In this document: positions 51,701-60,015 of the stretch, in pieces
Position numbering within the stretch: position 1 is the stretch's first letter
Layout: every line of letters begins with the position of its first letter
NCBI GenBank assembly: GCA_002423465.1
Contig: DIWG01000036.1
Location: forward strand, 14,629-78,628
Length of the DNA: 64,000 nt
From: Syntrophaceae bacterium UBA6112
Lineage (GTDB): Bacteria; Desulfobacterota; Syntrophia; Syntrophales; UBA5619
Direction: 5' to 3'
Program-made: the position numbers and the translations under genes
Notes under the pieces: model-generated
What the model was told of the DNA's origin: nothing
The model's input: only the letters and a program-made list of their open reading frames with translations
The model's database searches: none

Positions 51701-53065
51701 AACCTCGGGGCGGTCCGGGTTCGCCTCCGTTCCATGTTGGATGCGATCCGGGAACGTACCGGGCTTGGGAGGCCGATGAGCGGACCGAACCATAACGATT
51801 ATCCTCCCACCGGAAAACCGAAGGAAAGAACGATCCTCGTTCCGTGGTTCTCGCCCTTCTATTCGCCGATCATCCCGCCGGTCTTTGCCTCCTTCGGCTG
51901 CCGGGTGGAACTCCTCATCCCCCAGGACCGTCTGTCCGTAGACGTGGGGCTCCGGTATGTGAACAACGACATGTGTTACCCGGCCGTAATCCTGATCGGG
52001 GATATTATCAAGACCTTCCAGTCCGGAAAGCATGATCCGCAGAAAACGACCGTCCTGCTGACCCAGACCTTCGGACAGTGCCGCGCGTCCAACTACTTGC
52101 AGCTTGCCCGAAAGGCGCTCGCGTCTGCAGGGTTCAGCGAGGTGCCGGTCATCTCCCTGTCCACGGAGGAGACGCTCTTTTCGTCGGGGCTTGCGATCGA
52201 CCGGAACAAGCTGGTCAAAAGGTTGGCCCTGGGGATCATCTTCGGCGATGCGCTGGCCCGGATGACATTGGCGACGACGCCGCACGAAATCTGCGCCGGA
52301 TCAACAATAGCCCTTCAGCAGAAATACGTCTCTGAAATCGGAAGGTTTGCCGGCGAAGAGGATTTCAGGGCGCTTCTCGATCTGCTGCGAAATGCAGTCC
52401 GCGATTTCAACGCATTGCCGGTGGACGGGGTCCCGGCGCCGGTTGTCGGGGTTCTCGGGGAGATCTTCGTCAAACACAACGCCTTTTCGAACAACAACCT
52501 TGTGGACTGGCTTGTTTCGCAGGGGGTGGAGGTCGTTGTTCCTCCGCTTCTGAGTTTTTTCGAACAGCGCTTCGTGAACGAGGAATTCGACCAGCGTACC
52601 TACCTGAAGCGCTCCTTTCTGGACCTGATGCTGACCCGCCTGCTCGAGCGCTACGTTCACTTCTACTTGGTCCGTGTTGAGCGGGTCATGAAAGATTTCC
52701 GTTATTACAGGCGGCATTATGATCTCAGGGAGCTTGCGGAGGAGACGATCCGGACGACCAGTCTCGCAAACCAGGCGGGGGAGGGATGGCTCCTCCCCGC
52801 GGAGATGATCGCCATGCTCAGGGAGGGTGTCGGAAATATCATCTGTCTGCAGCCGTTCGGTTGTCTTGCCAATCATGTTGTCGGGAAGGGTGTTGAAAAA
52901 AAACTAAAATCCCTGTACAAGCGTCTTAACCTTCTCTTCCTCGATATGGACCCGGGGATGAGCGAGGTGAATATCCTCAATCGCCTCCATTTCATGATCA
53001 TGTCGGCACGGGATGGGATGAAGCCCGGCAGAATGCCGCAGAAGTATCTGGATTTCCTGCAATGA
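48767..53065 (+). CDS. Giant 2-hydroxyacyl-CoA dehydratase activase-related protein (BcrAD/BadFG + DUF2229 + HgdB-like)
   Basis: A 1432-residue cytoplasmic protein. Two ASKHA-type ATPase modules come first: AGIDIGSTTAKM with NCAGGTGAF near residue 128, and GIDSGSTTTKI with NEACSSGCGSF near 454, where the cysteines hold a bridging [4Fe-4S]. A Cys-rich stretch (CAGCENRC) follows, then DUF2229 (about 680-900) and a long HgdB-like C-terminal part (RCRASNYLQLARKAL). Activases use ATP to push an electron to dehydratases or benzoyl-CoA reductases. Fused forms of this length are widespread but poorly understood. No dehydratase gene is nearby, so its partner is elsewhere. It is followed after 31 bases by a patatin gene. 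Confidence 0.88.
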   Translation: MENAYPAGIDIGSTTAKMVICDARGKKLFSRYRRHHAQAVGTVRAMLVEARQELGDCILDPAFTGSAGMGVAESYGFPFIQEVVASAKLIRQSWPDVRTLIEIGGEDSKIAFFDDPFQPDIRMNGNCAGGTGAFIEQMAILLNVPLDAFDRLAGESRVVYPIASRCGVFAKTDIQALLSNQVSREDIAASVFHAMALQVISTLARGSDVRGKVLFAGGPLTFFPRLREAFLLLLRLDPERDIAVCDHPELIAAEGAARHHGETGCRFRLGKGLQIMADGTLHGRKESGKRLAPLFRDREEFTAWEDRHREHKVRKIDVGVLDGAPCFLGIDSGSTTTKILLMDDESRVAFTWYAPNGGDALGAVRKGLAAFREACLKAGVLPCILRTAVTGYGEELIRAAFAVDDGVVETMAHFRAARFFAPDVSFVLDIGGQDMKAITIRDGCVSDIQINEACSSGCGSFIETFAGSLNLGITEFSRIACAAAEPFDLGTRCTVFMNSRVKQALREGANVGEISAGLAYSVIRNSLYKVLKLKDPAALGERIVVQGGTFRNPAVLRAFELQIGKEGVRPDIPEMMGAYGAALTALQNHRAEPAAATTFWGLDRDATEIVVTKKKFSCAGCENRCTVTRMNFGKGRDYFTGNRCERHFGNGGSGFRPGENLFATRLKIVFDRPLEPDRPPLLTFGIPRALNMFENFPFWCSLLTHCGFRVVLSAPSGMGLFEKGIGTVMSDNICFPGKLVHGHILDLIEKSVDRIFYPMVTFETRGDPEAQNSFNCPVVSGYPDVVRSAIDPEGRYGVPIDSPVVSFKDTALLKKQIYIYLKQFGIGRKRVDDAVEKGIEAQREVLLELQKRAAERIEKAREESRFAVVVSGRPYHGDTLINHGLPELLAGFGVDVIPEIAVPLAADRSLKESHVLTQWAYTNRILSVAKVVAHTPHLEMLQITSFGCGLDAICADEVREILRGGGKIYSLIKMDEITNLGAVRVRLRSMLDAIRERTGLGRPMSGPNHNDYPPTGKPKERTILVPWFSPFYSPIIPPVFASFGCRVELLIPQDRLSVDVGLRYVNNDMCYPAVILIGDIIKTFQSGKHDPQKTTVLLTQTFGQCRASNYLQLARKALASAGFSEVPVISLSTEETLFSSGLAIDRNKLVKRLALGIIFGDALARMTLATTPHEICAGSTIALQQKYVSEIGRFAGEEDFRALLDLLRNAVRDFNALPVDGVPAPVVGVLGEIFVKHNAFSNNNLVDWLVSQGVEVVVPPLLSFFEQRFVNEEFDQRTYLKRSFLDLMLTRLLERYVHFYLVRVERVMKDFRYYRRHYDLRELAEETIRTTSLANQAGEGWLLPAEMIAMLREGVGNIICLQPFGCLANHVVGKGVEKKLKSLYKRLNLLFLDMDPGMSEVNILNRLHFMIMSARDGMKPGRMPQKYLDFLQ

Positions 53066-53096
53066 GACTCGGTTGATTCATAAAGGATGCTTCATC

Positions 53097-54023
53097 ATGG
53101 CAAAAAAAATCGGTATCGCCCTGGGCAGCGGTTCAGCCCGGGGGTGGTCTCACATCGGCGTAATCCGGAGCTTACAGGAGGCGGGGGTTAAAATTGATGT
53201 CGCCTGCGGGGCCTCCATCGGCGCGCTGGTTGCCGGCTCCTATGCCGCCGGTTTTCTCGACCCCCTGGACCGCTGGGCGCGACGGCTGAACTGGTCCTAT
53301 GTCATCGGGTTCATGGACGTGATGATCCCCCGGTCAGGGCTCATTGAAGGGGAGAGAATGACGAACTATTTCCGCCAGAATGTGGCCGATCCGGAGATTG
53401 AAGGACTTCCGCTTCCTTTCGCGGCCGTCGCCACCGATCTGAAAACGGGCCGGGAGATCTGGCTGCGCGAGGGATCGCTGATCGATGCCATCCGGGCGAG
53501 CATTTCCCTTCCCGGAATCTTCACTCCCTGTCAGCGGAACGGCCAGTGGCTCGTGGACGGAGGACTTGTGAATCCTGTGCCCGTTTCTCTCTGCCGGTCA
53601 ATGGGCGCCGACATCGTCATTGCCGTCAACCTGAATTCGGATATCATGGGGAAACCGCGGGTCAGCCGGATGGCCGACCCGCCGACCGGTGTCCGGAATG
53701 GAGACAACCCCGGGACGATGAGCAAGTGGGCGGCGTTCCTGAATCAGACGGCGCAGCAGGGGAATCTCACCCTTTTCCGTCACCTCTTCCAGGAGCAGCC
53801 GGAGCGAGGGCCGTCGGTGTTCGATGTGATGGCGACCTCCATCAAGATCATGCAGGACCGGATCACCCGTGAACGTCTCGCTTCTGATCCGCCGGACATC
53901 CTCGTCAAGCCGAAGCTCGCCCATATCGGACTGATGGAGTTCAACCGGGCCGAGGAATCGATTGAGGAGGGAAAGCGGGCGATGGATCTGATGCTGCCGA
54001 TGCTCAACGACCTGCTGGAATGA
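53097..54023 (+). CDS. Patatin-like phospholipase (RssA type)
   Basis: A 308-residue protein. IALGSGSARGWSHIG is the oxyanion loop, CGASIGALVAGSYAAG the GxSxG nucleophile motif, and WLVDGGLVNPVP the Asp-Gly dyad partner. The family cleaves acyl esters of lipids; RssA-type members are cytoplasmic with unknown substrates. The start at 53097 follows AAAGGA and begins the fold. It is probably cotranscribed with the activase gene, but a shared role is unclear. Confidence 0.88.
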   Translation: MAKKIGIALGSGSARGWSHIGVIRSLQEAGVKIDVACGASIGALVAGSYAAGFLDPLDRWARRLNWSYVIGFMDVMIPRSGLIEGERMTNYFRQNVADPEIEGLPLPFAAVATDLKTGREIWLREGSLIDAIRASISLPGIFTPCQRNGQWLVDGGLVNPVPVSLCRSMGADIVIAVNLNSDIMGKPRVSRMADPPTGVRNGDNPGTMSKWAAFLNQTAQQGNLTLFRHLFQEQPERGPSVFDVMATSIKIMQDRITRERLASDPPDILVKPKLAHIGLMEFNRAEESIEEGKRAMDLMLPMLNDLLE

Positions 54024-54225
54024 AGCCGACTGCTCGCACACTCCACGGTAAACCGCGGGGTATGTGAGCAAAAAAGATAAGGGTTTTTTCCTCTTCAGAA
54101 TCGAAGATTTTCCGCAGCTTGCTGAGGAGATATTCAACCGCACCGTCGCAAGCAGCGGGCAGGATCGTTTTTGTCGGTGAATCAGAGGCTTTCTTGAGAT
54201 GGAAACCCATTCGGATCCACCTGGA

Positions 54226-55326
54226 TCATTCGGCCGGCGGTGAACTGACGGAGGAGGTCTGACCGCTCAACTGGCCGCAGGCGGCGAAAATGTCTCGGCC
54301 GTGACTGGCGCGGAGGATGGCCGTGTAATGGCGGTCGAGCAGGATTTGCTGAAAAATTGAGATTGCCTCCGGTGTCGGCGTCCGGTAGGCGGAGTCGGGA
54401 AACTCATTGAAGGCGATGAGGTTCAGTTTGCAGTGGAGGCCCTGGAGCAGCCGGGCCAGCTTCTCCGCGTCCGCCGGGGAATCGTTCAGGCCGGCCATGA
54501 GAATGTACTCGAAGGTCAGCATTCGTCGCCCCGGCATGGGGTAGTTTCGACAGGCCTTGAGCAACTCCGTCAGCGGATATTTCCGGTTTACGGGCATCAG
54601 TTCGTCACGCCGTTGGTCGTCCGGGGCGTTCAAAGAGATCGCGAGGTTGACGCAGACCTCTTTTCCCAGTTGCACGATCTGCGGGGCAAGGCCGCAAGTG
54701 GAGACCGTAACCTTCCGGCTGGAAAATCCGAGACCGTAATCGGAGGTGAGGATCCGAATCGCGGTCAGGGTGTGTTTATAGTTCGCCAGCGGCTCCCCCA
54801 TTCCCATCAGAACGATGTTCTTGACCTCCGGTCCCTCCGGCGTATGGCGGCGAAGCATCGTCATCTGGCCGGTAATCTCGGATGGATTGAGGTTTCGCTT
54901 TAGTCCTTGCTGTCCGGTCAGGCAAAATTTGCATCCCATCGCGCAACCGGCTTGGGTTGAGATGCAGGCGGTCCAGTGATTCCGGCCGGGGATCAGAACG
55001 CTCTCGATGAAAAGACCGTCATCCAGGCGGAAGAGAAGCTTCTTCGTCCCGTCCCGTGATTCCTGAATTCGGTCGATTGCCGGTTCGGAGATGCGGGTGA
55101 GTTCCTCCATCCGGCTGCGAAATTCACGCGCAAGGGTCGTCATCTCCGCAAAGGCGGTCGCACCGCCCATATAAAGCCATTTCATGATCTGCCGTGCGCG
55201 GTATTTCTCCTTGCCGAGGCTGGCGATCAAGGCTTCAATCTCTTCCAGAGACAAATCCCTGATGTTGGGTTTTGACGTCACGGTATCAACGGATTCCGGT
55301 CCTTTTCCGGTGAAATGACGGGACAA
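54226..55326 (-). CDS. rlmN: 23S rRNA/tRNA adenine-C2 methyltransferase
   Basis: A 366-residue radical-SAM enzyme. AGCAMGCKFCLTG is the CxxxCxxC cluster motif, MGMGEPLANYKHTL and STCGLAPQI are family signatures, and the C-terminal ACGQL contains the methyl-carrying cysteine. It methylates A2503 of 23S rRNA and A37 of some tRNAs. The start is a TTG at 55326 without a good ribosome-binding site; a GTG 15 codons later is possible. It follows the NlpC gene by 14 bases on the same strand. Confidence 0.93.
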   Translation of the reverse strand: MSRHFTGKGPESVDTVTSKPNIRDLSLEEIEALIASLGKEKYRARQIMKWLYMGGATAFAEMTTLAREFRSRMEELTRISEPAIDRIQESRDGTKKLLFRLDDGLFIESVLIPGRNHWTACISTQAGCAMGCKFCLTGQQGLKRNLNPSEITGQMTMLRRHTPEGPEVKNIVLMGMGEPLANYKHTLTAIRILTSDYGLGFSSRKVTVSTCGLAPQIVQLGKEVCVNLAISLNAPDDQRRDELMPVNRKYPLTELLKACRNYPMPGRRMLTFEYILMAGLNDSPADAEKLARLLQGLHCKLNLIAFNEFPDSAYRTPTPEAISIFQQILLDRHYTAILRASHGRDIFAACGQLSGQTSSVSSPPAE

Positions 55327-55340
55327 TTTCGTACGGAGTT

Positions 55341-56318
55341 CTACAGGCCGTCATTGCTTCCCTTGAGGCGGACGGCCCGGAAGAAGCGTTTGTTGTAATA
55401 GGGGGTATCGAGATTGTCCACCCGGACACCTTTTCTCCGCGATGCGGCGTGAACGAATTGATTGTTGCCGATGTAAATTCCGACATGGCCGACCGGCCTT
55501 CTCGTATGGAAAAAGATGAGATCACCCTCGACCAGTTCATTCCTGGCGACGCGAAGCCCGACATGGGATTGCTCGAGGGCCGTTCGGGGAAGTTCGATAT
55601 TGAAAAATTCATAGATTTTTTTGACGAATCCGGAACAGTCGATTCCTGTGACCGAAGAGCCTCCCAAACGGTAAGGGGCGCCGAGGAAACCCATCGCAAC
55701 CTTGACGAGCAGCTTCGGCTCGTCGGGATTGCTCCATTTGCCGAGGAGCGACTCATTGTCTTTTTTGCGTCTTTCGATTTCCGCCCACGCCTCTTCCGGG
55801 GTGAGAAGGTTATCCGCCTCATCCTCCTCTTCCTCCACCTCTGGAGTGATTCCGCTTTTCGCGTATTCAGGGGGCGCCGCAACCGCGACCTCACGCTCCG
55901 GTTTTCCGATCAAGGCGAGCTGCTGTCCAACCTGGAGGGTGTTTCCCCGGAGTCGGTTGAGTTCCCGGAGTTCAGTAATGGAAACCCCCGTCTTTCTGGC
56001 GATACCGAAGAGCGAATCCCCTTTTTTCACCACATATCCTTCTTCTCCACGAGAAATTGGGGATGACTCTAATTTTGCGGTCTTTCCAATCTTTTTGGGG
56101 GGGATGACGAGGATCTGATTTACCTGGAGCAGGCTGCCTTTCAGCGTATTGGCCGCCTTCAGTTCCTTGAGGGTAACGCCGGTCTTCGCGGCGATTTTGG
56201 CGAGGGTGTCGCCGGGCCTGACCGGATACGTCTCCTTTGCCAAGGCATTTCCGCAAAGGACCACGACCATGAACAGGACACCGAGTCCCATCCAGTGGAA
56301 AATCCGCCGTCTCATCAT
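55341..56318 (-). CDS. LysM-NlpC/P60 cell-wall hydrolase
   Basis: A 325-residue secreted protein. Signal peptide at residues 1-27 (GLGVLFMVVVLCGNALA), two LysM repeats (YPVRPGDTLAKIAAKTGVTL and YVVKKGDSLFGIARKTGVSI) that hold peptidoglycan, a charged linker, and an NlpC/P60 domain with Cys228 in GIDCSGF and the His in GHVGIYIG. It cuts peptide stems in the wall. The start at 56318 follows GAGGAGGC. It is cotranscribed with rlmN and divergent from the wall synthesis gene mtgA. Confidence 0.92.
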   Translation of the reverse strand: MMRRRIFHWMGLGVLFMVVVLCGNALAKETYPVRPGDTLAKIAAKTGVTLKELKAANTLKGSLLQVNQILVIPPKKIGKTAKLESSPISRGEEGYVVKKGDSLFGIARKTGVSITELRELNRLRGNTLQVGQQLALIGKPEREVAVAAPPEYAKSGITPEVEEEEDEADNLLTPEEAWAEIERRKKDNESLLGKWSNPDEPKLLVKVAMGFLGAPYRLGGSSVTGIDCSGFVKKIYEFFNIELPRTALEQSHVGLRVARNELVEGDLIFFHTRRPVGHVGIYIGNNQFVHAASRRKGVRVDNLDTPYYNKRFFRAVRLKGSNDGL

Positions 56319-56708
56319 GAAGTGCCTCCTCATTGGTATTCGGGAGCTCCCCCACAGTAGGAACGGTGTACAGATTATGCCAATGGATGACGAACTGCAC
56401 ACGGGAACTGAGGCGTTCTTTATCGGAATTGTTGCCGGATGTCAAAACAATTTTCAGGAAAAACTCTTTCCCTCCGCTTGATTACAACCGCCCGCCCCAG
56501 AGCCAAGTCATTCATGAGTGCAACAGTCTGAAATTACATGGATATTTTACGAAATTGCCGTTTTGCCGCATGTTCACGATATCCAAAGCTTTTCGCCTGA
56601 CAATGACGGGGCTTGGCGGCCGCTATTCCGCTTCCCTATGCGTAGAAAATGGGATATGTTGCCGTTGAACCCGCGGAACGGATCAGGTCGGTTTGAGGCT
56701 TCTGAAGC
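56319..56708. other. Intergenic region between the NlpC gene and mtgA
   Basis: About 390 bases between divergent cell-wall genes. It contains the second copy of the shared repeat (56578-56610). I see no gene, terminator or clear promoter in it. Confidence 0.4.
56578..56610 (+). repeat. Copy 2 of a dispersed sequence shared with 40206-40244
   Basis: GATATCCAAAGC followed after one or two bases by TTTCGCCTGACAATGACG and GG, nearly identical with the copy upstream of trpS. It lies 100 bases before the mtgA start. Confidence 0.5.
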
Positions 56709-57596
56709 ATGTGGAAAAAATGGACTCGGCGGATAGCGATTTTGCTGGCGGCGGCCCTATTGTTGAATATCGCATTTTATCTGGTTTATCCGGATATCTC
56801 CCGACTAAAGCGCGAGCGCCCCGCGAAAACCGCATTTATGGAGTACCGGGAACGGCAATGGCAGAAGACCGGTCTCCACAGGTCGATCCGGCGAACATGG
56901 GTTCCGCTCTCCGGGATCTCACCCTATGCGGTCAAGGCGGTTATCATTGCCGAGGATGACAAGTTCTGGTCCCATGAGGGATTCGATTTTGCGGCGATCC
57001 AGAAGGCGATCGAGAAGGACCTCCAGAAAAGGCGCTTCAAGGCGGGAGGGAGCACGATCAGCCAGCAGCTTGCAAAGAACCTCTACCTTACGCCGGCTAA
57101 AAATCCGGTCCGCAAGCTTAAAGAGGCGATCCTGACCTGGCGCTTGGAACGGAACCTCTCGAAAAGACGAATCATTGAAATTTATCTGAATATTGCGGAG
57201 TGGGGCGACGGGATCTTCGGCATTGAGGCGGCGTCCCGCCATTACTTCGGGAAAGCGGCCGCTTTGCTGACGGCGCGCGAGGCGGCGGCGCTCGCCGTGG
57301 TTTTGCCCAGCCCCCTGCGCTACAACCCCGTCGGGGGAGGACGGTTTATCGAGAGTCGCACGGAGGCAATCTACCGGATCATGGTCCGTCGGGGGATCGT
57401 TATCCCCGAATATGAGGAAATGATGAGCGATCCTAACGAAGAAGGCCCGCTGTCGCTGACGGATCATACAGTATACCCGGATGCTTCCGTAGTTCCCGGA
57501 GACGGACAAAAGCGGATGGAAGAGTCGGTGACGGCGCCAATCGGTTTTGAGGGTGAAAAGGGGCAGCAAGGTTCTCCGGTAGACGTCATGAAATAA
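56709..57596 (+). CDS. mtgA: Monofunctional peptidoglycan transglycosylase
   Basis: A 295-residue GT51 enzyme. An N-terminal membrane anchor (residues 9-27) is followed by AEDDKFWSHEGFD with the catalytic Glu, GGSTISQQLAKNLYL, and RIIEIYLNIAEWGDGIFGIE, which holds the second conserved Glu. It joins lipid II units into glycan strands in the periplasm. It is longer than E. coli MtgA by about 50 residues at the C-terminus. The start fits the membrane anchor. Confidence 0.93.
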   Translation: MWKKWTRRIAILLAAALLLNIAFYLVYPDISRLKRERPAKTAFMEYRERQWQKTGLHRSIRRTWVPLSGISPYAVKAVIIAEDDKFWSHEGFDFAAIQKAIEKDLQKRRFKAGGSTISQQLAKNLYLTPAKNPVRKLKEAILTWRLERNLSKRRIIEIYLNIAEWGDGIFGIEAASRHYFGKAAALLTAREAAALAVVLPSPLRYNPVGGGRFIESRTEAIYRIMVRRGIVIPEYEEMMSDPNEEGPLSLTDHTVYPDASVVPGDGQKRMEESVTAPIGFEGEKGQQGSPVDVMK

Positions 57597-57668
57597 AATT
57601 CACCCGGTTCATGATTCCTTTCCCGGTGCGGGACAGAGCGGTTGAAAATGATGGGGATATCAGGTGAA

Positions 57669-57899
57669 TCAACCGCCGCCGATGGGCGGAATGAGCGTAA
57701 TTCTGTCATCGGCCTGCAACTTCTGCTGAAAGGTGCCGCTGCGGGCGTTCACCACGACGACGCCTACATCCTGCAGTGGTATTTGCAGCTTGTCCAGCAA
57801 ATCGGCTACTGTGGCGTCCCCGGGCAATTCAACCTCGGCGTCGGAAAATCGATCGAGGCGAAGGGTGGAATAAAGGTTCACAAAAACGCGCATCGTCAT
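57669..57899 (-). CDS. MoaD/ThiS-like ubiquitin-fold sulfur carrier, partner of the second AOR
   Basis: A 76-residue beta-grasp protein ending in IPPIGGG, with the functional di-glycine followed by one more Gly. RVFVNLYSTLRLDRFS begins the fold. Its ATG overlaps the stop of the AOR gene by one base (TGATG), so the two are translationally coupled. It probably supplies dithiolene sulfur for the pterin of the AOR, as for the pair at 18345-20301. Confidence 0.85.
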   Translation of the reverse strand: MTMRVFVNLYSTLRLDRFSDAEVELPGDATVADLLDKLQIPLQDVGVVVVNARSGTFQQKLQADDRITLIPPIGGG

Positions 57900-59782
57900 C
57901 AGGGCATCTCTGCTTGCAGCCACTCGAGATTCAGCTCCACCAATTTTCCGAATGTCGGACGGCCTCTCCGGTCCCAGCCGGATAACTCGTAGAAAAGGTC
58001 GATCGCCCGCCGGAATTCCTGCTCATCGATCTTTTGGCCCTGGAGGTGCCCGCCGGGCAGCTCTTCATGCCACCGTCGGATCACGCGGTCGTCTTCCGGC
58101 CCCAGTCCTTCCCGCAGATTAAAAATCCGCGACATGACCATGGACCGCTCCACGGCCAGCATAATCTCATAAAGGCTCGTATCCCAGCCGGTGACGGCCC
58201 GCAATGCCTCGACCAGGTTGTGGAAGGTCATGGCGTGGACCGGCACCGATGTGAAGTTGCAGATGCCCAGCAGGTTGTTGATTCCCCAGGCCTTCTGACC
58301 GAGCGCAAAAAAACGGACCTTGGCGGAATCGGTTTCCAGCGGCTCGACCGGGTCCAATAGTCCCAGAGCGTAGAGATTGACCACGCCGTCACCCTGGAAG
58401 CCGGGATCGTGGGGCGTTTCCACGTGGTCCGCCCCGGTCGAAGACAGTGCATAACCCAGCGCTACGCCGGTCTTGCCACGACCGTCGTGCAAGGGAAGAT
58501 CGTTGCCTTTGATGGTAAACGCGAATTGCTCCGAGCCGCCGCCGATTCGTTCGGAGGCCGTTTTTACCCCTTCGGCAAGGATGTCGCCGATCCCCCGGCG
58601 ATGGACGACCTCTTCGATCAACCACAGCATCGCATCGGGATCCCCGAACTGGATCTTGCGGCCGCCGGTGTCCTTCTCGGTCAGGATGCCGTTCTCGAAG
58701 CATTCCATCACAAAGGCCGTCAGATTGCCCATGCTGATGGTGTCCATGCCATAGAGATTGCAAAGCTGGTTGCCCCGGGCCACGGCGGGAAGGCTGTCGT
58801 TGCCGATCATCGAACCCAACGCCGCGATGGTCTCGTATTCGGGACCGCCCCATTTGGGGTTGAGCGGGTATTTCTCGTCGTCCAGGGCCACGCGGCGCTT
58901 GCACTTGACGGCGCAGCTCCAGCAGGTGCCGGTGGAGTGTAGAATGGCTGCATAGGCGTCGGCGTTGAGCTTATCGGCTCCTTCGAAAACCCCTTCCCGG
59001 AAATTGCGGGTCGGCAGGATGCCGGCGGCGTTCAGCCCCTTGACTATCCCCGGCGTGCCGAAATGAGTCAGCATCACGTTCAGGGGATGGGTCTTGATGC
59101 GGGCATTGTGCCAGTGGGCGATCTCCTTGACTTTTTCCGGTTCGGCCGATTCCATTCGCTTGGCGCCGCGCACGGCGACGGCCTTGAGATTTTTGGATCC
59201 CAGGACCGCTCCCATGCCGGTGCGGCCGTTAAAGTGCTCAACGTCATTGCTGACGTTGGCAAAACGGATCAGGCGTTCGCCGGCCGGGCCGATGGACGCA
59301 ACCCGCGCCCGCTTGTCTCCGACTTCCTCTTGGATGCGCAGCATGGTTTCGAAATTGTCGAGGCCCCAGACGTCTTTCGCGTCCCGGAACTGCAGCTCTC
59401 CGTCCTTGATGAAGAGATAGGTCGGTTTGGCTGACCGGCCCCGGATGACAATGGCGTCGAAACCCGCAAATTTGAGTTCCGGGCCGAAGTAGCCCGCGGC
59501 TTCGGATTCGCCGAAGGCATGGGTCAGGGGCGACTTGGCTGACACGGTATACCGGTTCCATCCGGATAGGGGTGTTCCGGTCACCACGCTGCAGGCAAAA
59601 ATCAACACGTTTTCCGGCGACAGCGGGTCAACGCCGGGTTTGAGCAATTTAAGAAGGTAATATGAGGCAAAAGCCGAGCCGCCCCAATAGGTGCGATACC
59701 ATTTTTCGCCGGGCTCCTCGACCCGCCATTCTTGGTTGGTCAGATCGACATGAAGTATTTTTCCATTGTATCCGAAAGGCAT
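57899..59782 (-). CDS. Aldehyde:ferredoxin oxidoreductase family protein
   Basis: A 627-residue enzyme of full length. KILHVDLTNQEWRVEE, YWGGSAFASYYLLK, KSPLTHAFGESEAAGYFG and IGPAGERLIRFANVSND belong to the pterin-binding domain. Cys287, Cys290, Cys294 (CWSCAVKC) and Cys508 are the [4Fe-4S] ligands in the spacing of the Pyrococcus enzyme. It oxidises an aldehyde to an acid with reduction of ferredoxin, or the reverse. It is divergent from an aldehyde dehydrogenase gene, so both may deal with the same aldehyde by different routes. MoaD-like gene follows directly. Confidence 0.92.
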   Translation of the reverse strand: MPFGYNGKILHVDLTNQEWRVEEPGEKWYRTYWGGSAFASYYLLKLLKPGVDPLSPENVLIFACSVVTGTPLSGWNRYTVSAKSPLTHAFGESEAAGYFGPELKFAGFDAIVIRGRSAKPTYLFIKDGELQFRDAKDVWGLDNFETMLRIQEEVGDKRARVASIGPAGERLIRFANVSNDVEHFNGRTGMGAVLGSKNLKAVAVRGAKRMESAEPEKVKEIAHWHNARIKTHPLNVMLTHFGTPGIVKGLNAAGILPTRNFREGVFEGADKLNADAYAAILHSTGTCWSCAVKCKRRVALDDEKYPLNPKWGGPEYETIAALGSMIGNDSLPAVARGNQLCNLYGMDTISMGNLTAFVMECFENGILTEKDTGGRKIQFGDPDAMLWLIEEVVHRRGIGDILAEGVKTASERIGGGSEQFAFTIKGNDLPLHDGRGKTGVALGYALSSTGADHVETPHDPGFQGDGVVNLYALGLLDPVEPLETDSAKVRFFALGQKAWGINNLLGICNFTSVPVHAMTFHNLVEALRAVTGWDTSLYEIMLAVERSMVMSRIFNLREGLGPEDDRVIRRWHEELPGGHLQGQKIDEQEFRRAIDLFYELSGWDRRGRPTFGKLVELNLEWLQAEMP

Positions 59783-59936
59783 TTCTCCCTACCTCCATCA
59801 TGGATCACCGATTTTCTTTTTTCATGTAAAAAAGGCTACGAAGGTGAGCCTCGTTTGTCAAGGAGATTTTTTCGCCGCAATTCTGCTCCTTTCCGATAAC
59901 ACTTCATTTGAGGTAATTTGCGGCCAAGGAAATTTG

Positions 59937-59963
59937 TTGACAACCACAACCGTTTTGTATACA
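59937..59963 (+). promoter_or_regulatory. Possible promoter of the aldehyde dehydrogenase operon
   Basis: A consensus TTGACA (59937-59942) with TATACA at 59958-59963 (15-base spacer, short) or TACAGA two bases later (17). A hairpin CTGGCC-TTC-GGCCAG at 59973-59987 lies in the leader. Confidence 0.4.
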
Positions 59964-60015
59964 GAATATCGGCTGGCCTTCGGCCAGTGGCGTTGAGGAA
60001 ACCAGGGAGGTGGAC

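Noticed and set aside
54036..54080. Hairpin-like sequence after the patatin gene as a terminator
   Set aside because: The stem has a bulge and the A-run is on the wrong side for either gene to end there.
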